Positions 1 through 10,990 are shown, counted from the first letter of the stretch. The stretch is 64,000 nt of DNA from Bettongia penicillata ogilbyi (GCA_023548195.1 JAJHZJ010000751.1:2174501-2238500); one strand, 5' to 3'. Notes: generated by a model from the sequence alone, not told the origin. Made by a program: numbers and translations.

Positions 1-1829
1 TGATGTTTTCCCAGTGAAATCAAATTGACATCCTTTCCAACGAGGAGACATTTATAAAAGTTTTCCTCCTAAAATATTGATATAATTAACATAATTACTA
101 TTCCCACTAAACAATGTCAACTTTTACAATGACAATTCTAATTAGTGAAGTTCTTATTATTTGAACATTTCTTTCAAAAACCAAAACTTAAATGTTAACA
201 ACAGAGCTGCTGTAAATCCTGCCTGATATGGAATAAAATTAAAATACATGAGATAGTACATGAAAATATTTTTTTTTCTGTTTGAGTTGGTATTTTTGCA
301 TTCGTCTAGATTGCAACTTTAGGAAATTACGGTATAAATCAATCTAATTGTTACTTAAATTAAGCTGCTATCAAATAAGATTAGCATAATCTGTCAATAA
401 AGGAATTCTCTACTGAACTCTAAACATTTCTCCTATCTAGAATAAAATAACTCCGGTAGGATAAAAGCATAAATATTTAAAATATAATAACTTTTTTGCT
501 TTTGCCTGAATGCAAGCCTAATAAATTTAAATTTAGCGTGAAAATTCAGGTGACATTTTCACTCTCTTTGCCCGTGTAAAATATCCAGGTAATACCAATT
601 TTGCTGCAGTACAGTGCATCTGAAAACAACCAGAGTCGTATGTTATCTTAATGAGATGCCCAAGCTAACGTATTCAAGAAGGGGCATGAATGTCATTTTT
701 GTCACTACTCTGTCAGGTCTTTCTGTTAATATTGGAGGGCAAGGGACAAAGGGAGGGCAGAGGGGTAGGCATGTAAGGCCAACTGGAGGTCACTTGTGAT
801 TTTAAGCTAAGCCAGCCATGTTAAGTTCATGTGTCAGAAAGTACTGGAAGGTTTGTAAATGGTGAGTTAAAATGAGTAGGATATATGTTTATTATGCTTG
901 TTAATGTTTAATCAAAGTAACTATCTTAAAGGGAATGAGGTATTCCTGTATTTATTGTTGAAAAAAATGTCAGCATGAGCCTCGTAGCCTGATTGCATAT
1001 GTGAGAATGATCTAATCCATCCAGATAGAAGCATTGAGGTTCGTTTCTCTGCATGTGTGCTTGGGCTTGTACTAAGAGAGGCTTTTTGCAGAGTATGTCC
1101 TTCCCTCTATTTGTTGGTAAAAGTTGGTTTTCCTCTTCCCTTTTGCCTGAGTTTGTATTAACACAGATGTTTTCATAAGGGATAAACCCCACACCTGTAA
1201 ATTCATGAAGTTTGAAATTCCCCATTTGGGGTCCTCCGTGGTTAACATTTTTAATATGAAGCAGTAACATCTTGAAACATGGCGTTGATCCCTCTGCATT
1301 CAGTTGCCTTTCTTGTTTATCTGAGGCTTTGTATAAATTAGTAAATGTCATTTTTCACAGGTGTTTACTTTGGGGATTTAGAAAGCACCTGTGGATTGCC
1401 AACAAAGCAACCCTCTCCCTTTCTCCTTTAAATTACTAGTTCAAATAAAATCAGGAAGTCCCTGAAGAATGTCAGTTGACAACTTAACCTACAGAGATGT
1501 GGTGCAGTGTATACACAACACTTGGAGTTAGTGAGGCCAGGCCTGGGTTCAAGATCCACTTCTTACACTTACATGATTTTTGACCATAAGCAAATCACTT
1601 AAAACTACTTCAGCTTTGTTTCTTCAGCCGTTAAATGAGGACCCAGATGTCTCTGAAACCTACCCCTGGGGTTATTAAATGAGCTAATATGTGTGCAGCG
1701 CTTTGCCAACTTCAAAGCGCTATATAAATAAATGTGTTGTTATTTATCAATACAGAAAAATGCTTTAATGAAGTCATCTGGCCAAAATAAGAAAACTGAT
1801 GGTTTTTTTTTTCTTTTTCTTTGCTTTAG
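1..1829 (+). other. ADGRL2: ADGRL2 intron, 3' part
   Basis: This is the end of the intron before the first recognisable coding exon. It closes with a polypyrimidine tract and an AG acceptor at 1828-1829. Apart from the SINE at about 1495-1750 it is AT-rich unique sequence. I recognise no further latrophilin exon in it, although a short one could be missed. Confidence 0.8.
1495..1750 (+). repeat. CORE-SINE (MIR/THER1-like), near full length
   Basis: The tRNA-like head ends in a 'cctgggttcaaga' B-box stretch. A 'caaatcactt...' core and a 'gagctaatatgtgtgcagcgctt' type 3' end follow, finishing near 'gcgctatataaataaatg'. This order is diagnostic of MIR-type CORE-SINEs in sense orientation. It lies in the intron just upstream of the 129-nt exon. 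Confidence 0.8.
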
Positions 1830-1958
1830 GGATGTCTGGCAATTACCTACTAACAAACCCTCTTCTTCGACCCCACGGCACTAACAATCCCTATAACACA
1901 TTGCTCGCTGAAACAGTTGTATGTAATGCCCCTTCTGCTCCTGTATTTAACTCACCAG
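1830..1958 (+). CDS. ADGRL2: Latrophilin-2 cytoplasmic-tail exon, 129 nt
   Basis: This internal coding exon of adhesion G-protein-coupled receptor L2 encodes part of the intracellular tail. The reading frame gives [16 protein letters not shown] and then [19 protein letters not shown], which I recognise as latrophilin-2. The acceptor AG is at 1828-1829 after a T-rich tract, and the donor GT is at 1959-1960 after CACCAG. The first two exon bases complete a codon begun upstream, and the last base starts the next codon, so both ends are phase 1. The length is 43 codons, so skipping the exon would keep the frame. The 3' end joins in frame to 5385 (G+GA gives glycine, then HSLNNARD). The seven-transmembrane part and upstream exons lie outside the window. 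Confidence 0.93.
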
Positions 1959-2869
1959 GTGTGCTTATACTTACTGAATAAAACTAGTTGATTTTTTTTT
2001 TTTGCTCCTAAACGAAAACTTCCCTTCTTGCTATTTTCCCCTCTTTCTGAGATAGAAACTCAAGTTTTCATATCCTTAGAATGCATTTTGAATTTTTCAG
2101 TCTTGAGAAACATGATGGTATTGCCTGTGCCAGGCTTCTAAAACTGCACTATATTATAGTAATGCCTGAGACATAGGAATATTTACCTATACTTATCCAT
2201 GTTTTTAACGCAGGTGGCATAAATCTTAATATACTATTACAGGACTGACATCACATGGTCCGAGAGCCCATCTTCAAGATATATATCACTTAGAGGTATC
2301 ATGTCTATGTAATATAAGGTTCAGTTGACTCTAAAGCTTGCTGAGAAAAATCTGCTTATGGAGCTGAGTAGATGATAAAGGCAATTTGGATGCCAAGGTG
2401 TGGGAAACCACATCCGGCATTGAGGATAAACAAACTATAGTATAGTGCAGCTTTATGTTAGTTTCCTTGTTTCTGTTCTGTTGATGTTGATGTCGTTTTC
2501 CTTGGGAAAACTTTGTGGTTTTTTGCTGAAAGTTAATGTTAGAACAGTTTAGATAAAGTACTTGGGGTGGAGGTGGTGGGGTTGTCACTAACTGTTAGCT
2601 TTCTATTATTACTGTATTTTCCAGTACTTGCTTTTTTCTAATATGCAGAATAAGCCACAACTTGAATGTTATCTGTTTAGTTAGAGTTTTGTTGAAAGTT
2701 ACTATGTAATTGCCGCTAGTATGATGTAATCTTTACTCAAGCCTAATATTTGCAGATGTAGAAAACACAAAACTTTGTCTCCTTTTTTCTTTTAAGTCGC
2801 TTCTTAACTTAACTGCAGTTTCTATTTTCATTCTCTTGTTTTCTTACTTTTCCTTACGCTTTCCTCTAG

Positions 2870-2921
2870 CAACCTACAGAGAGACAAGTATGGGAGTAAA
2901 ACTTAACTTTGCCTATCAAAT
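2870..2921 (+). CDS. ADGRL2: Alternative 52-nt ADGRL2 exon giving a short C-terminus
   Basis: A strong acceptor ('cttacgctttcctctag', ending at 2869) precedes an open frame that follows from the split codon at 1958. With that G it reads ATYRETSMGVKLNFAYQ plus two bases. The donor is gtaaat at 2922, with exon-side base T at -1, which is weaker than consensus. I recall very similar YRETSMGVKLN tails in published latrophilin isoforms. The 52-nt length is not a multiple of three, so inclusion moves the last exon at 5385 into another frame. There it reads through [16 protein letters not shown] and stops at 5443-5445. If the donor is not used, a TAA follows at once at 2923. The resulting tail lacks the PDZ ligand. 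Usage is inferred from sequence, not observed. Confidence 0.78.
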
Positions 2922-5301
2922 GTAAATTTTTTCAGCATGATTTTTAATGGGCACAATTAAAACATTACTAGCAGTCATGAAAGTAGACTCAGCGGGCAAG
3001 TGGTTCACAATTTGCAACTAAAAATGATCCCAAATTCAAACAGTACTACTGTACTGTACTGCCTTTTTCTTAATAATAAAAAATAAAAGGTCTGTAGCAA
3101 ATGCTGATCATAATTGAGGATATTCAATGCTGAAATAATTTGCTGCTTAAAACCGAAGTACCGCCAAGCAAAAAATGCTTAATAATTTACTTATCATTTC
3201 TACATTCCCACAGTAATCTTGCTACAGGCTATGGAAAAGACTTCAAGTGAATTACCTGAACTCGGGCAGAAAATGTTGCCTCTTCAAAACCAGTCAAAAT
3301 GTGCTTAAATCTGCAGTATATCATAGAAAACACCTCCTGTATGATCCAGCTTAATAGAGTATCTATTTAGCAGAGATAAAAAGAAAAGTCCTCCCTAGAG
3401 GAAATGAATGCTAGCATGTGGTCCATGTGTCACTCATTTAAGAATGCCACATATCTTGGTATTGGTAAATCTTTTTAGGAAAAATTAAATTATATATGAA
3501 ATTTCAGAACAATGAAATTCTCCTAATCAGAACCAAAAATGGGCATTTTGGTTGCCTGCTCTCACCTTGTTTGATTTATTATATGTGGATCATGCAGTTA
3601 TGTAGAATTATTTGTAAATTTTCCTAAAGTTATCATTTTAAAAACACAAGAAACTTGTGGATTTTTTGTCCTTTTGTCCCCCTGGTTTTCTCTTAACAAC
3701 AATGGAAAGACCCTTTTGATTAAAGAAATGTTGCGTTTTCTAGGATAATCTGCAGCTTTAAGTGTAGAAAGAGGGCAAAAAAAGAAAATTACTTATTTTC
3801 TTATCAGTTAAAGATCTTTCTTATACTCCTCCAAGCCTTGCATATAATGCAGCAGCCTCTCACAGTGGTCAGTTTCATTCCAGTAACATCACTTCATTTT
3901 TTTTTCAGACATATATGTAGCCAAGTGATTTTTCTAGGAATTGACTTAATAACCTAGGTTCCATGGTGCAGAACTTTCGGTTTGTCCCTTCCCCACCCCC
4001 AAATTTTTTTTTTGTTTCTTTGCCTGGGAAGCACTGTGATGTCTTAGTTTACATGTTTATGTGTCTGTAGAGAAAATAAAACTCTTATCCAATAAGAGCA
4101 TGTTACCATAATTTTTCTTTTTCCCCTCTTAAGTCTTTTTTCATATCTTCAGCAAACTTAACCCAATCTGTCATTCTTTCAGAAGCTAAAGTTAGCCAAG
4201 GCTGACACCCTTTTCCCATTCCACAGCTGATATTTATTCTTTGGTTTAATTTCGGTGACCCATACTTACAGAAATTCCTAACATTTCTGCATCTGACCTC
4301 CATGCCCATTGTATCTGTGGGCCTTACTCTTAATTGCCTTGTGCTGGCTCATTCAGTGCTGTCACTGTGACTGATGCGGACTGCAGGGTTGCAGGCAAAC
4401 TTTGACCTTTAGAAGCCTGAGGCCATTACTGGTAGAGAGAATATTAGTGCAAAAAAAAAAAAATTACATTAAGTGGAAATAAAAAAAAAAAAGACTGCTA
4501 TTGCTGGTAATTTAATTTGCTGAACCCTTGCTCTGACTAAGTTGCTGAGAAGCTTAGAAATTCTTCATCATGTTACAATAAATCATTTTACTTTCTTTTA
4601 TATATCAGCTACTCTTAGGCCAGATAGCCTGAGCAGACAGACATGATGTGAGTTGTCCAAAGTGAGTCATTCCACCTGCTGTCTATCGTGTTGTTGGATG
4701 GTGCTTGTGGGCCCTGGTCCCATTAGTGTGAGAGATGGCTGTCCTTGTTTAACATAAATTCTTTGTATTTGTCCATTTTTTTTCATTCTTTCCTTTATCT
4801 CATCTCCAGAAAAAAAAAAGGAAATGTTAGAAACATCGTTAAAGTAGTTGCTTGCAAGTTATGTGGGTTTCTGTTGTACATTTGCCTTTGGTTTTTTTGT
4901 ATGTGACTTATTCTTTTTTGATTTAGTGTTGTTTAGGACAAATCCTGTCAATTTTATTTTTAGAAACCATGGTGTTGTACTTAAAAACGTAAATGTCACA
5001 AAAGAATTGCTTTGCATTACATATGCAAGGGCATGGAGTGAAGAGTTCCTTGGTAAAGGATCAATGAATTGACACAGAAATTTAATAACTGTTGTTTCCC
5101 CTGAAATTGATTGACTAAGATTCCATTCCATTCCCACCCCCACCTTCCCTGGGAAATCAGTATTATTCCTTAACACTTTTTTCCTGTCACATAAGGGGTA
5201 CAACGTAGGCTTCCAATGGGAAATGCTGGAAAACTTGCCACATCTCAAGCATTGGCTTACAAATATAACTTTGTCCTGAACTACATTAAAAAGTCTTGTA
5301 C

Positions 5302-5323
5302 AAAAAAAAAAAAAAAAAAAAAA
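5302..5323 (+). repeat. Poly(A) run, 22 nt
   Basis: This is a pure run of A about 60 bases upstream of the last-exon acceptor. Further A runs lie at about 4451 and 4480. It is a homopolymer that is likely length-variable, and I see no attached SINE body. Confidence 0.9.
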
Positions 5324-5384
5324 GACATCACCTAGGAAGGAGGGACATTGTCAGTTAACCCAGAATCTCCTTTTTCTCTTCCAG

Positions 5385-6139
5385 GACATTCACTGAACAA
5401 TGCCAGGGATACAAGTGCTATGGATACTCTACCGCTAAATGGTAACTTCAATAACAGCTACTCACTGCGTAATGGGGACTACAGTGAGAGTGTACAAGTT
5501 GTAGATTGTGGACTCAGCCTGAATGATACCGCTTTTGAGAAAATGATCATTTCAGAATTAGTTCACAACAACTTGCGAGGCAGTGGCAAGAATCACAACC
5601 TGGAGCGCACGCTCCCTGCCAAGCCTGTGATCGGAGGCAGCAGCAGTGAAGATGATGCTATCGTGGCAGATGCCTCATCTTTAATGCATAGTGACAACCC
5701 AGGACTAGAGCTGCACCACCGGGAACTCGAGGCCCCTCTCATTCCTCAACGGACTCACTCCCTTCTGTACCAACCACAGAAGAAAGTGAAGACCGAGGGA
5801 ACTGACAGCTACGTCTCGCAGCTGACAGCGGACACGGAGGACCACCTACAGTCCCCCAACAGAGACTCTCTTTACACAAGCATGCCCAACCTTAGAGACT
5901 CTCCATACCCTGAGAGCAGCCCTGATGTGGAAGAAGACCTCTCTCCCTCCAGGAGGAGCGAGAATGAGGACATTTACTATAAAAGCATGCCAAATCTGGG
6001 AGCTGGCCATCAGCTTCAAATGTACTACCAGATCAGCAGGGGAAATAGCGATGGCTACATCATTCCCATTAACAAAGAGGGGTGTATCCCAGAAGGAGAT
6101 GTTAGGGAAGGACAAATGCAGTTAGTAACAAGTCTTTAG
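5385..6139 (+). CDS. ADGRL2: Latrophilin-2 last coding exon, cytoplasmic tail with PDZ ligand
   Basis: This is the C-terminal 251 residues (with the split glycine) of the adhesion GPCR that acts in synaptic adhesion, binding teneurins and FLRTs outside the cell and Shank PDZ domains inside. The exon starts after AG at 5383-5384 and stops at TAG 6137-6139. Recognisable stretches are [39 protein letters not shown] and the end [14 protein letters not shown]. The terminal VTSL is the class I PDZ ligand typical of latrophilins. The motif Y-[TK]-SMPNL occurs twice (5873-5893 and 5978-5998) in a region rich in Ser, Pro and acidic residues. The frame is intact with no stop. The '[12 protein letters not shown]' end favours ADGRL2 over ADGRL1 or ADGRL3. 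An open stretch extends 5' to 5348, but that part is intron. Confidence 0.97.
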
Positions 6140-6343
6140 TAGTATAGCAAGAAATTCTAAGGGCCACATGCAAGTATTTAAAAGGAAAAAAAAAAAGACT
6201 CAATTGGCCCTGTCCACCTCCCTCCAATCTGCTTGAAGAGACAACCTCTGTTGACCTGTGGTTCTCCAGCGAGAGAGAGATTACTGGACCTAGCAGTTCT
6301 GTGAATTTTTATATAACATACAAAAAAAAATTAAAAAAAACTT

Positions 6344-6351
6344 TGTATATA
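6344..6351 (+). promoter_or_regulatory. Candidate Pumilio response element
   Basis: TGTATATA matches the UGUANAUA consensus bound by PUM1/PUM2 and lies in the ADGRL2 3' UTR. A second match is at 6508-6515. The motif is short, so functional use is an inference. Confidence 0.4.
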
Positions 6352-6507
6352 CACAGAGTATACTAAAATGAATTATTTGTTACAAAGAAAAGAGATACCA
6401 ACGAGGTATTTTAAAGATTTCTTCTGCTGCTGAGTTCATAGAAATTGCGAAAGAAGCGAATCAGATCTCCCCCAGCCATTTTACTGCAGCAGTCTCTGAA
6501 CTAACTT

Positions 6508-6515
6508 TGTAAATA
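6508..6515 (+). promoter_or_regulatory. Candidate Pumilio response element
   Basis: TGTAAATA is a second UGUANAUA match, 164 bases after the first, inside the 3' UTR. Confidence 0.4.
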
Positions 6516-7258
6516 TGGCTGCACCATTTTTGTAGGCCTGCATTGTATTATATACAAGGCGTAGGCTTTAAAATCCTGTGGGACAAATTTACTGTACCTT
6601 ACCGTTTCTGACGAGACTTGGAAAAGCAGGAGAGAGATTCTGCATTCGCGTGCAGTCCACTGCAAATCTTTCCCATTAAGGCAAAGATTGAAAACATGTC
6701 TAACCACTAGCAATCAAGCCACAGGCCTTATTTCATATATTTCCTCAACTGTACAATGAACTGTTCTCATGAGAAAAAAATGGCTAAAGAAATTATATTT
6801 TGTTCTATTGCTAGGGTAAAATGAAATACATTTGTGTCCAACTGAAATATAATTGTCATTAAAAATAATTTTAAAGAGTTTGGAGAAAATATTGTGAAAA
6901 GCTCTTGGTTGCACATATGTTATAAAATGTTTTTCTTACACTTTGTCATAGTAGTATGTTTAAAAAAAAGACAAATTCTACTCATTTTCACTTATTTTCC
7001 ACTGTAAACAGTGTTCTGCTTTGACAAGTTAGTCTTTATTCTTACATTTAAATTTCTTATTGCCAAAAGAACATATTTTATGGGGAGAAATCTCTTTGAA
7101 GCCAGTTATGCCATGCCTTGCACAAATTTGGTGAAATCTAGGAAAAAAAAGATTGTATGTCATTCCTCTGTTCATTCTTGCACAGAGGGCAGAGAGGGCA
7201 CTGGACACTTCTCACAAACTTTCTAGTGAACAAAAGGTGCCTGTCCTTTTTTTAAAAA

Positions 7259-7269
7259 AATAAAATAAA
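7259..7269 (+). promoter_or_regulatory. Possible proximal poly(A) signals
   Basis: Two overlapping AATAAA words sit in an A-rich stretch. Downstream sequence is not strongly GU-rich, so this is a weaker candidate than 7459. Confidence 0.35.
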
Positions 7270-7458
7270 ACATAAATATTACTCTTCCATATTCCTTCTG
7301 CCTATATTTAGTAATTAATTTATTTTATGATAAAGTTCTAATGAAATGTAAATTGTTTCAGCAAAATTCTGGTTTTCTTTTCATCCCTTTGTGTAAACCT
7401 GTTAATAATGAGCCCGTCACTAATATCCAATGTAAAATTTAACACCTGTTTGACAGTA

Positions 7459-7464
7459 AATAAA
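7459..7464 (+). promoter_or_regulatory. ADGRL2: ADGRL2 poly(A) signal
   Basis: AATAAA is followed by 'tgtgaattttttcaag' and then a GT-rich stretch, the usual layout of a cleavage site with a downstream element. The distance from the stop (about 1.3 kb) is reasonable for this gene's UTR. Confidence 0.7.
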
Positions 7465-7978
7465 TGTGAATTTTTTCAAGTAGTTAATGTGCATTATTAT
7501 GTATCATATATAATTGGCATTAATTAACACACTGGCCCATTTTTTTAAAGAAAGTCCTTGACTGAGTATTACTCTCATTCATGAATTTTCCTATATCAGT
7601 AAGTGACATGATTTCAGCTGCGTATATGATATCTAGAAACTAAAGTGTATTTCTGTTCTGGTCATCACTACAAATGATTCACATCAACTCTATTTGGAAA
7701 AATTACGAGATGCACTTGCATTTACATAACTGTTGTTGGTTTTTGTTTTTTTTGTTTTTTTTAAACTGGACTCAGCACCAGTTCTAAAAAGATGAAAGGT
7801 TACAAACTCTACATCTGGCTGCCTGTAATTGTCATTCTTAAAGTACAAAATTATCAGCAATGGAGAAGAGGGATTCTTAAAACAAACTTTTAAAGTCTCA
7901 GCACTCTGTGGGTGCGGTTTTGCTATGATGGAAATAATGTCATTCACAAGTTCAACAATTATATAATTGAATCTCAGC

Positions 7979-7984
7979 AATAAA
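7979..7984 (+). promoter_or_regulatory. Possible distal poly(A) signal
   Basis: AATAAA is followed at once by 'ggtttttcctgac' and 'tgtgag'. If used it would lengthen the 3' UTR by about 0.5 kb. Confidence 0.35.
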
Positions 7985-8124
7985 GGTTTTTCCTGACTAA
8001 CCCTGTGAGCATTTAGACTGAATTCCTCTCAAACCAAATGATTCTCTTTAATCCTTCCACTGACTTAGAAACCAATTATATCTGTACAGGATCTGCGTTA
8101 GGCATTTGAAAAAGGTGTTAGAGA

Positions 8125-8335
8125 GTGAGAGGCAATGCTGTATATTATATGGAAAATTGGTTGGGAGTCAGGAAGGCTTGGGTTCAAATACTGCCTTGGT
8201 CCAGTCTCAACCTCTCAGAGCCCCCTGCAACTTTTTAAGACTGTAAAGTACATTACAATTCCCCATCTGCACTACTAGAGGTAGTTTCATCATAAAATTC
8301 TCTACACCATTGAAGTAAAAGGTCTGCCCCCCACC
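8125..8335 (+). repeat. tRNA-derived SINE, marsupial type
   Basis: A head with 'gggagtcaggaaggcttggg' and 'ttcaaat' is followed by a body with 'actttttaagactgtaaagt' and 'gaggtagtttcatcat'. The same body recurs at about 51070-51270, so both are copies of one family. Confidence 0.72.
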
Positions 8336-10335
8336 TTTTGCGAAAATGAGAGAATGTGAAATAGGTACATATTCATATATATCTATATATCTCTATGTAT
8401 ATCTCCATGTAGATATATCTTGGTAGGCATTCATATATGCTGAAATATTTTAAATGAATATATTAAATATTAAGATGGAATTAATTTTATAAAAAGAGAA
8501 ATTATGTTAATGTTAATTATATCAATGCCTCAAAAGAATTAGACACAAAAAAGAATCGAAAGAATCATTTCTTATCTGGTGTTCGTGTTTAGTTTTAGTG
8601 GAATTTCCTTTTCCCAAAACAATGAGTTTTTTTTTCCTGTGTCAGTTTCATTTGTAGATTTCCTGCTGTACCTTTTTTCTTAATAGTTAACAAAGGTCAT
8701 ATAATTACATGGGCAAACATTTTTATTCTTTTAAAATGTGTTTTGTTTTTCTTTTACTTTCATAGCCTGGAGCTATCACAATGTCATACTGTTTTCCATC
8801 AGCTTTCTAGAGCTAACTAGGGTCAAAGTGGGTCAGTCATAAATTAGAGAACTACAAGAAAAAAGTTTTGCAAGAAGCAGTTTTGATTATTCAGCCAGTA
8901 AGATGTCCCCCCCCCCCCCTCCCCACCCTCCACCCCTTGTTTAAGTCATTTCAGAGCGTGTCACAAAAAGTTACTAAACTACTTGATTTTGCTACCTCTT
9001 AGATGGAATTTAGTACTGCCTATAAGAATAAACATAATAATTCATATTTAAATGCTTCAAGGTATACATGCCACTTTCTTCAAAATGTCCTCATAATTTA
9101 TAGTCACTAAAGACACTGGTGTGGAATGGTAGCAAAAAGAAAAAATAAATTCTTCATGTTTTAATCATAACAAGCAGGAACACTATTGACATTTATTAAA
9201 GTTGTGGGAGGTTAGTGTAGAAAGCACTCAAATAATACATGATTTTAATAAATTCCTCCCAAGTTCTATCCAAGAAGAACTTCTTAAGCACAAAATTATT
9301 GACATATTAGCTATGTTTCAATATTGATTTAATTCCAGTAGGCATCCCATTTGCAATTTGATCCATCTAGTCATATATATGAAAAGGTAATGTTCACATC
9401 TTGGGATCCATTATGTCCATGGTACTCTATAAAATTATAGTATTATATTTATCCAAGGACACTCGATGGGAACACAATAAGTTTTGTCCTGTTAATATCT
9501 CCATAATTCAACTTAGAAGGCTGTCCTAGTTAAAAGGGAGAAAAAATTGTGTGCTTTATTTTGTACTCAGCAATCACTCCCCAACCCCCAATTTTTGACC
9601 CTGGTATTGTTACTCTCTCTTGGATGAAGAAACGTCTTCATCTCACAAATAGTTGTACATCATATTTGAAAATGTAGAAATTTTTCTGATGAATTACTTG
9701 AATATGTATTGTCAACCCTAATGCTTAGACCAATTGAGTATTATGTACTCCAAATGGAATTGAAAGATAGTTTTCTCTAATGTTATAGTTTTCATAAAAC
9801 ATTTATTGTGTGTCTGTATAGGGCAAAATTGCAATTAAAAAATGTAAGGACCAAAATCCGAAAGCTTTTGAACATTGTGAACTCAGCGTCGGATAAAGGG
9901 GTTATTTTAGCTGTGGTTTGTGGGCTGTTCTAAATGATTCAATCTACTTTTACAAATGAAAAGCAGTTTTTCTTAGACTAGCTTTGACCTTCCCCTCCCC
10001 CCTTAAAACTTGGTAGCAGTTTTTGCATCTGAGAAAAATGACTTCCTGTTTGAAGCCTTTTGTTTAACATTTCACTTGAGCATGAGATGTTGGTACAGTT
10101 AACTACCTCAGATTCAAAACCTGAACAGTTTCCTCAGCTTTCTTCACTCATGAAAAAGTCTGCCCATTTTCCTTGTTATTAATATTGTTATTGTAAAATC
10201 AATACTGTTCTTGATGTTTTACAATATGATTATACAAAGAACAAAATAACAAGCATCCTGGATCCAAAACATTTCCTTTTTCTGTGATGCCATTGCATTA
10301 ACCTCAGTCCTTTCTTTGGAAGTTAGTGGTATATG
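8336..10335. other. Repeat-poor AT-rich flank
   Basis: There is no gene and no clear interspersed repeat here beyond a small (TA)-rich patch at about 8370-8420 and the C-rich run at 8907-8936. A short L2-tail-like phrase occurs near 9795. The rest looks unique. Confidence 0.5.
8907..8936 (-). other. G-quadruplex-prone run (G-rich on the minus strand)
   Basis: The plus strand has 13 consecutive C followed by cccc, ccc and cccc blocks with 1-3 base spacers. The minus strand therefore carries four or more G runs separated by short loops. Confidence 0.6.
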
Positions 10336-10339
10336 GGGC

Positions 10340-10990
10340 ACAGGTCATCCATCAGACTGGAGAGCCTAATGAAGTCAGGCTGAATGCTTGGCTTTGTGAC
10401 GACTTGGAGTCAGCCAGTCAGCAGTGAAGTGCTGGGAGTACCCCCAGTAGGAAATACATTGGTTTTGACACTGTCTCCTTGCATTAGGGCTGGAGAATGA
10501 GTGGCTGGGGAAGAAGATGTGAGTGTGCAGATTACTTCGTGACAGGTCCAATCATGATGCAGATTGTCTGGTATGAGAATATTTCTTGCAGGCTCATCCC
10601 AGTTCTTAGTGAAAGTGGATGTAAAAATGGCATCTACTCTGTGCCCAGTCTCCATATCTTGCAATGTTTATGCATGGCATTCCTTGCTCGACATCTTGAC
10701 TTTGTGCTTATCACTAGTATATTATTCCAAAAAATATTATGGAACTAATGTGAAGTCTTGGAATTTTTCCAAGTTCATTTGAAGGCACTTTGGCCACTTT
10801 TTCATGGTCTGAGTAACATCTTTCTGTCATCCTCCATTAATAATCTGCTGCAAAAGCACTGTGTAATTAGGCTAATTAAATGTACTCTAAGCATTTCCCC
10901 CTGACTATTGGCCATAGATTGCTCCTCTTCTTCTAATAAGGCTTCTCTGGGGTCTTCAACCTTTTACTTACAGCGTTGCCGTTTATCAAG
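10340..10990. other. Repeat-free block, possible conserved element
   Basis: The block has more balanced composition than its surroundings, and its 3' half carries TAAT-type words ('gtaattaggctaattaaatg'). Open frames on both strands (10410-10664 minus, 10497-10748 plus) match no family I know. It could be a conserved non-coding element or a decayed pseudogene. Confidence 0.3.

Larger units (their letters stand above)
1959..5384 (+). other. ADGRL2: ADGRL2 last intron, with an alternative exon
   Basis: This intron lies between the 129-nt exon and the last exon. Apart from homopolymers it is largely free of recognisable repeats, which suggests constraint around alternative splicing. Its acceptor is 'ctttttctcttccag', ending at 5384. 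A cassette exon lies at 2870-2921. Confidence 0.8.
6140..7485 (+). other. ADGRL2: ADGRL2 3' UTR
   Basis: The region is AT-rich and repeat-free from the TAG at 6137 to the AATAAA at 7459, with cleavage expected about 15-25 bases later. It contains two UGUANAUA-type words and an earlier pair of overlapping AATAAA words at 7259-7269. The absence of SINE or LINE insertions fits a transcribed, constrained UTR. The 3' end is inferred from the poly(A) signal only. Confidence 0.72.

Noticed and set aside
926..1351. 141-codon minus-strand open frame in the ADGRL2 intron
   Set aside because: No domain or family resemblance, no splice context, and AT-rich composition. Chance is likely.
5348..5384. In-frame extension upstream of the last ADGRL2 exon
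   Set aside because: It crosses the acceptor 'cttccag', and the protein family continues from the 129-nt exon instead.
5846..6125. Open frames overlapping the last exon on both strands
   Set aside because: Shadows of the real reading frame. Only the 5386-5442 alternative frame has splice support.
10410..10664. 84-codon minus-strand frame with protein-like composition
   Set aside because: I could not tie it to any protein family and it has no gene context. It is kept only as part of an unassigned block.
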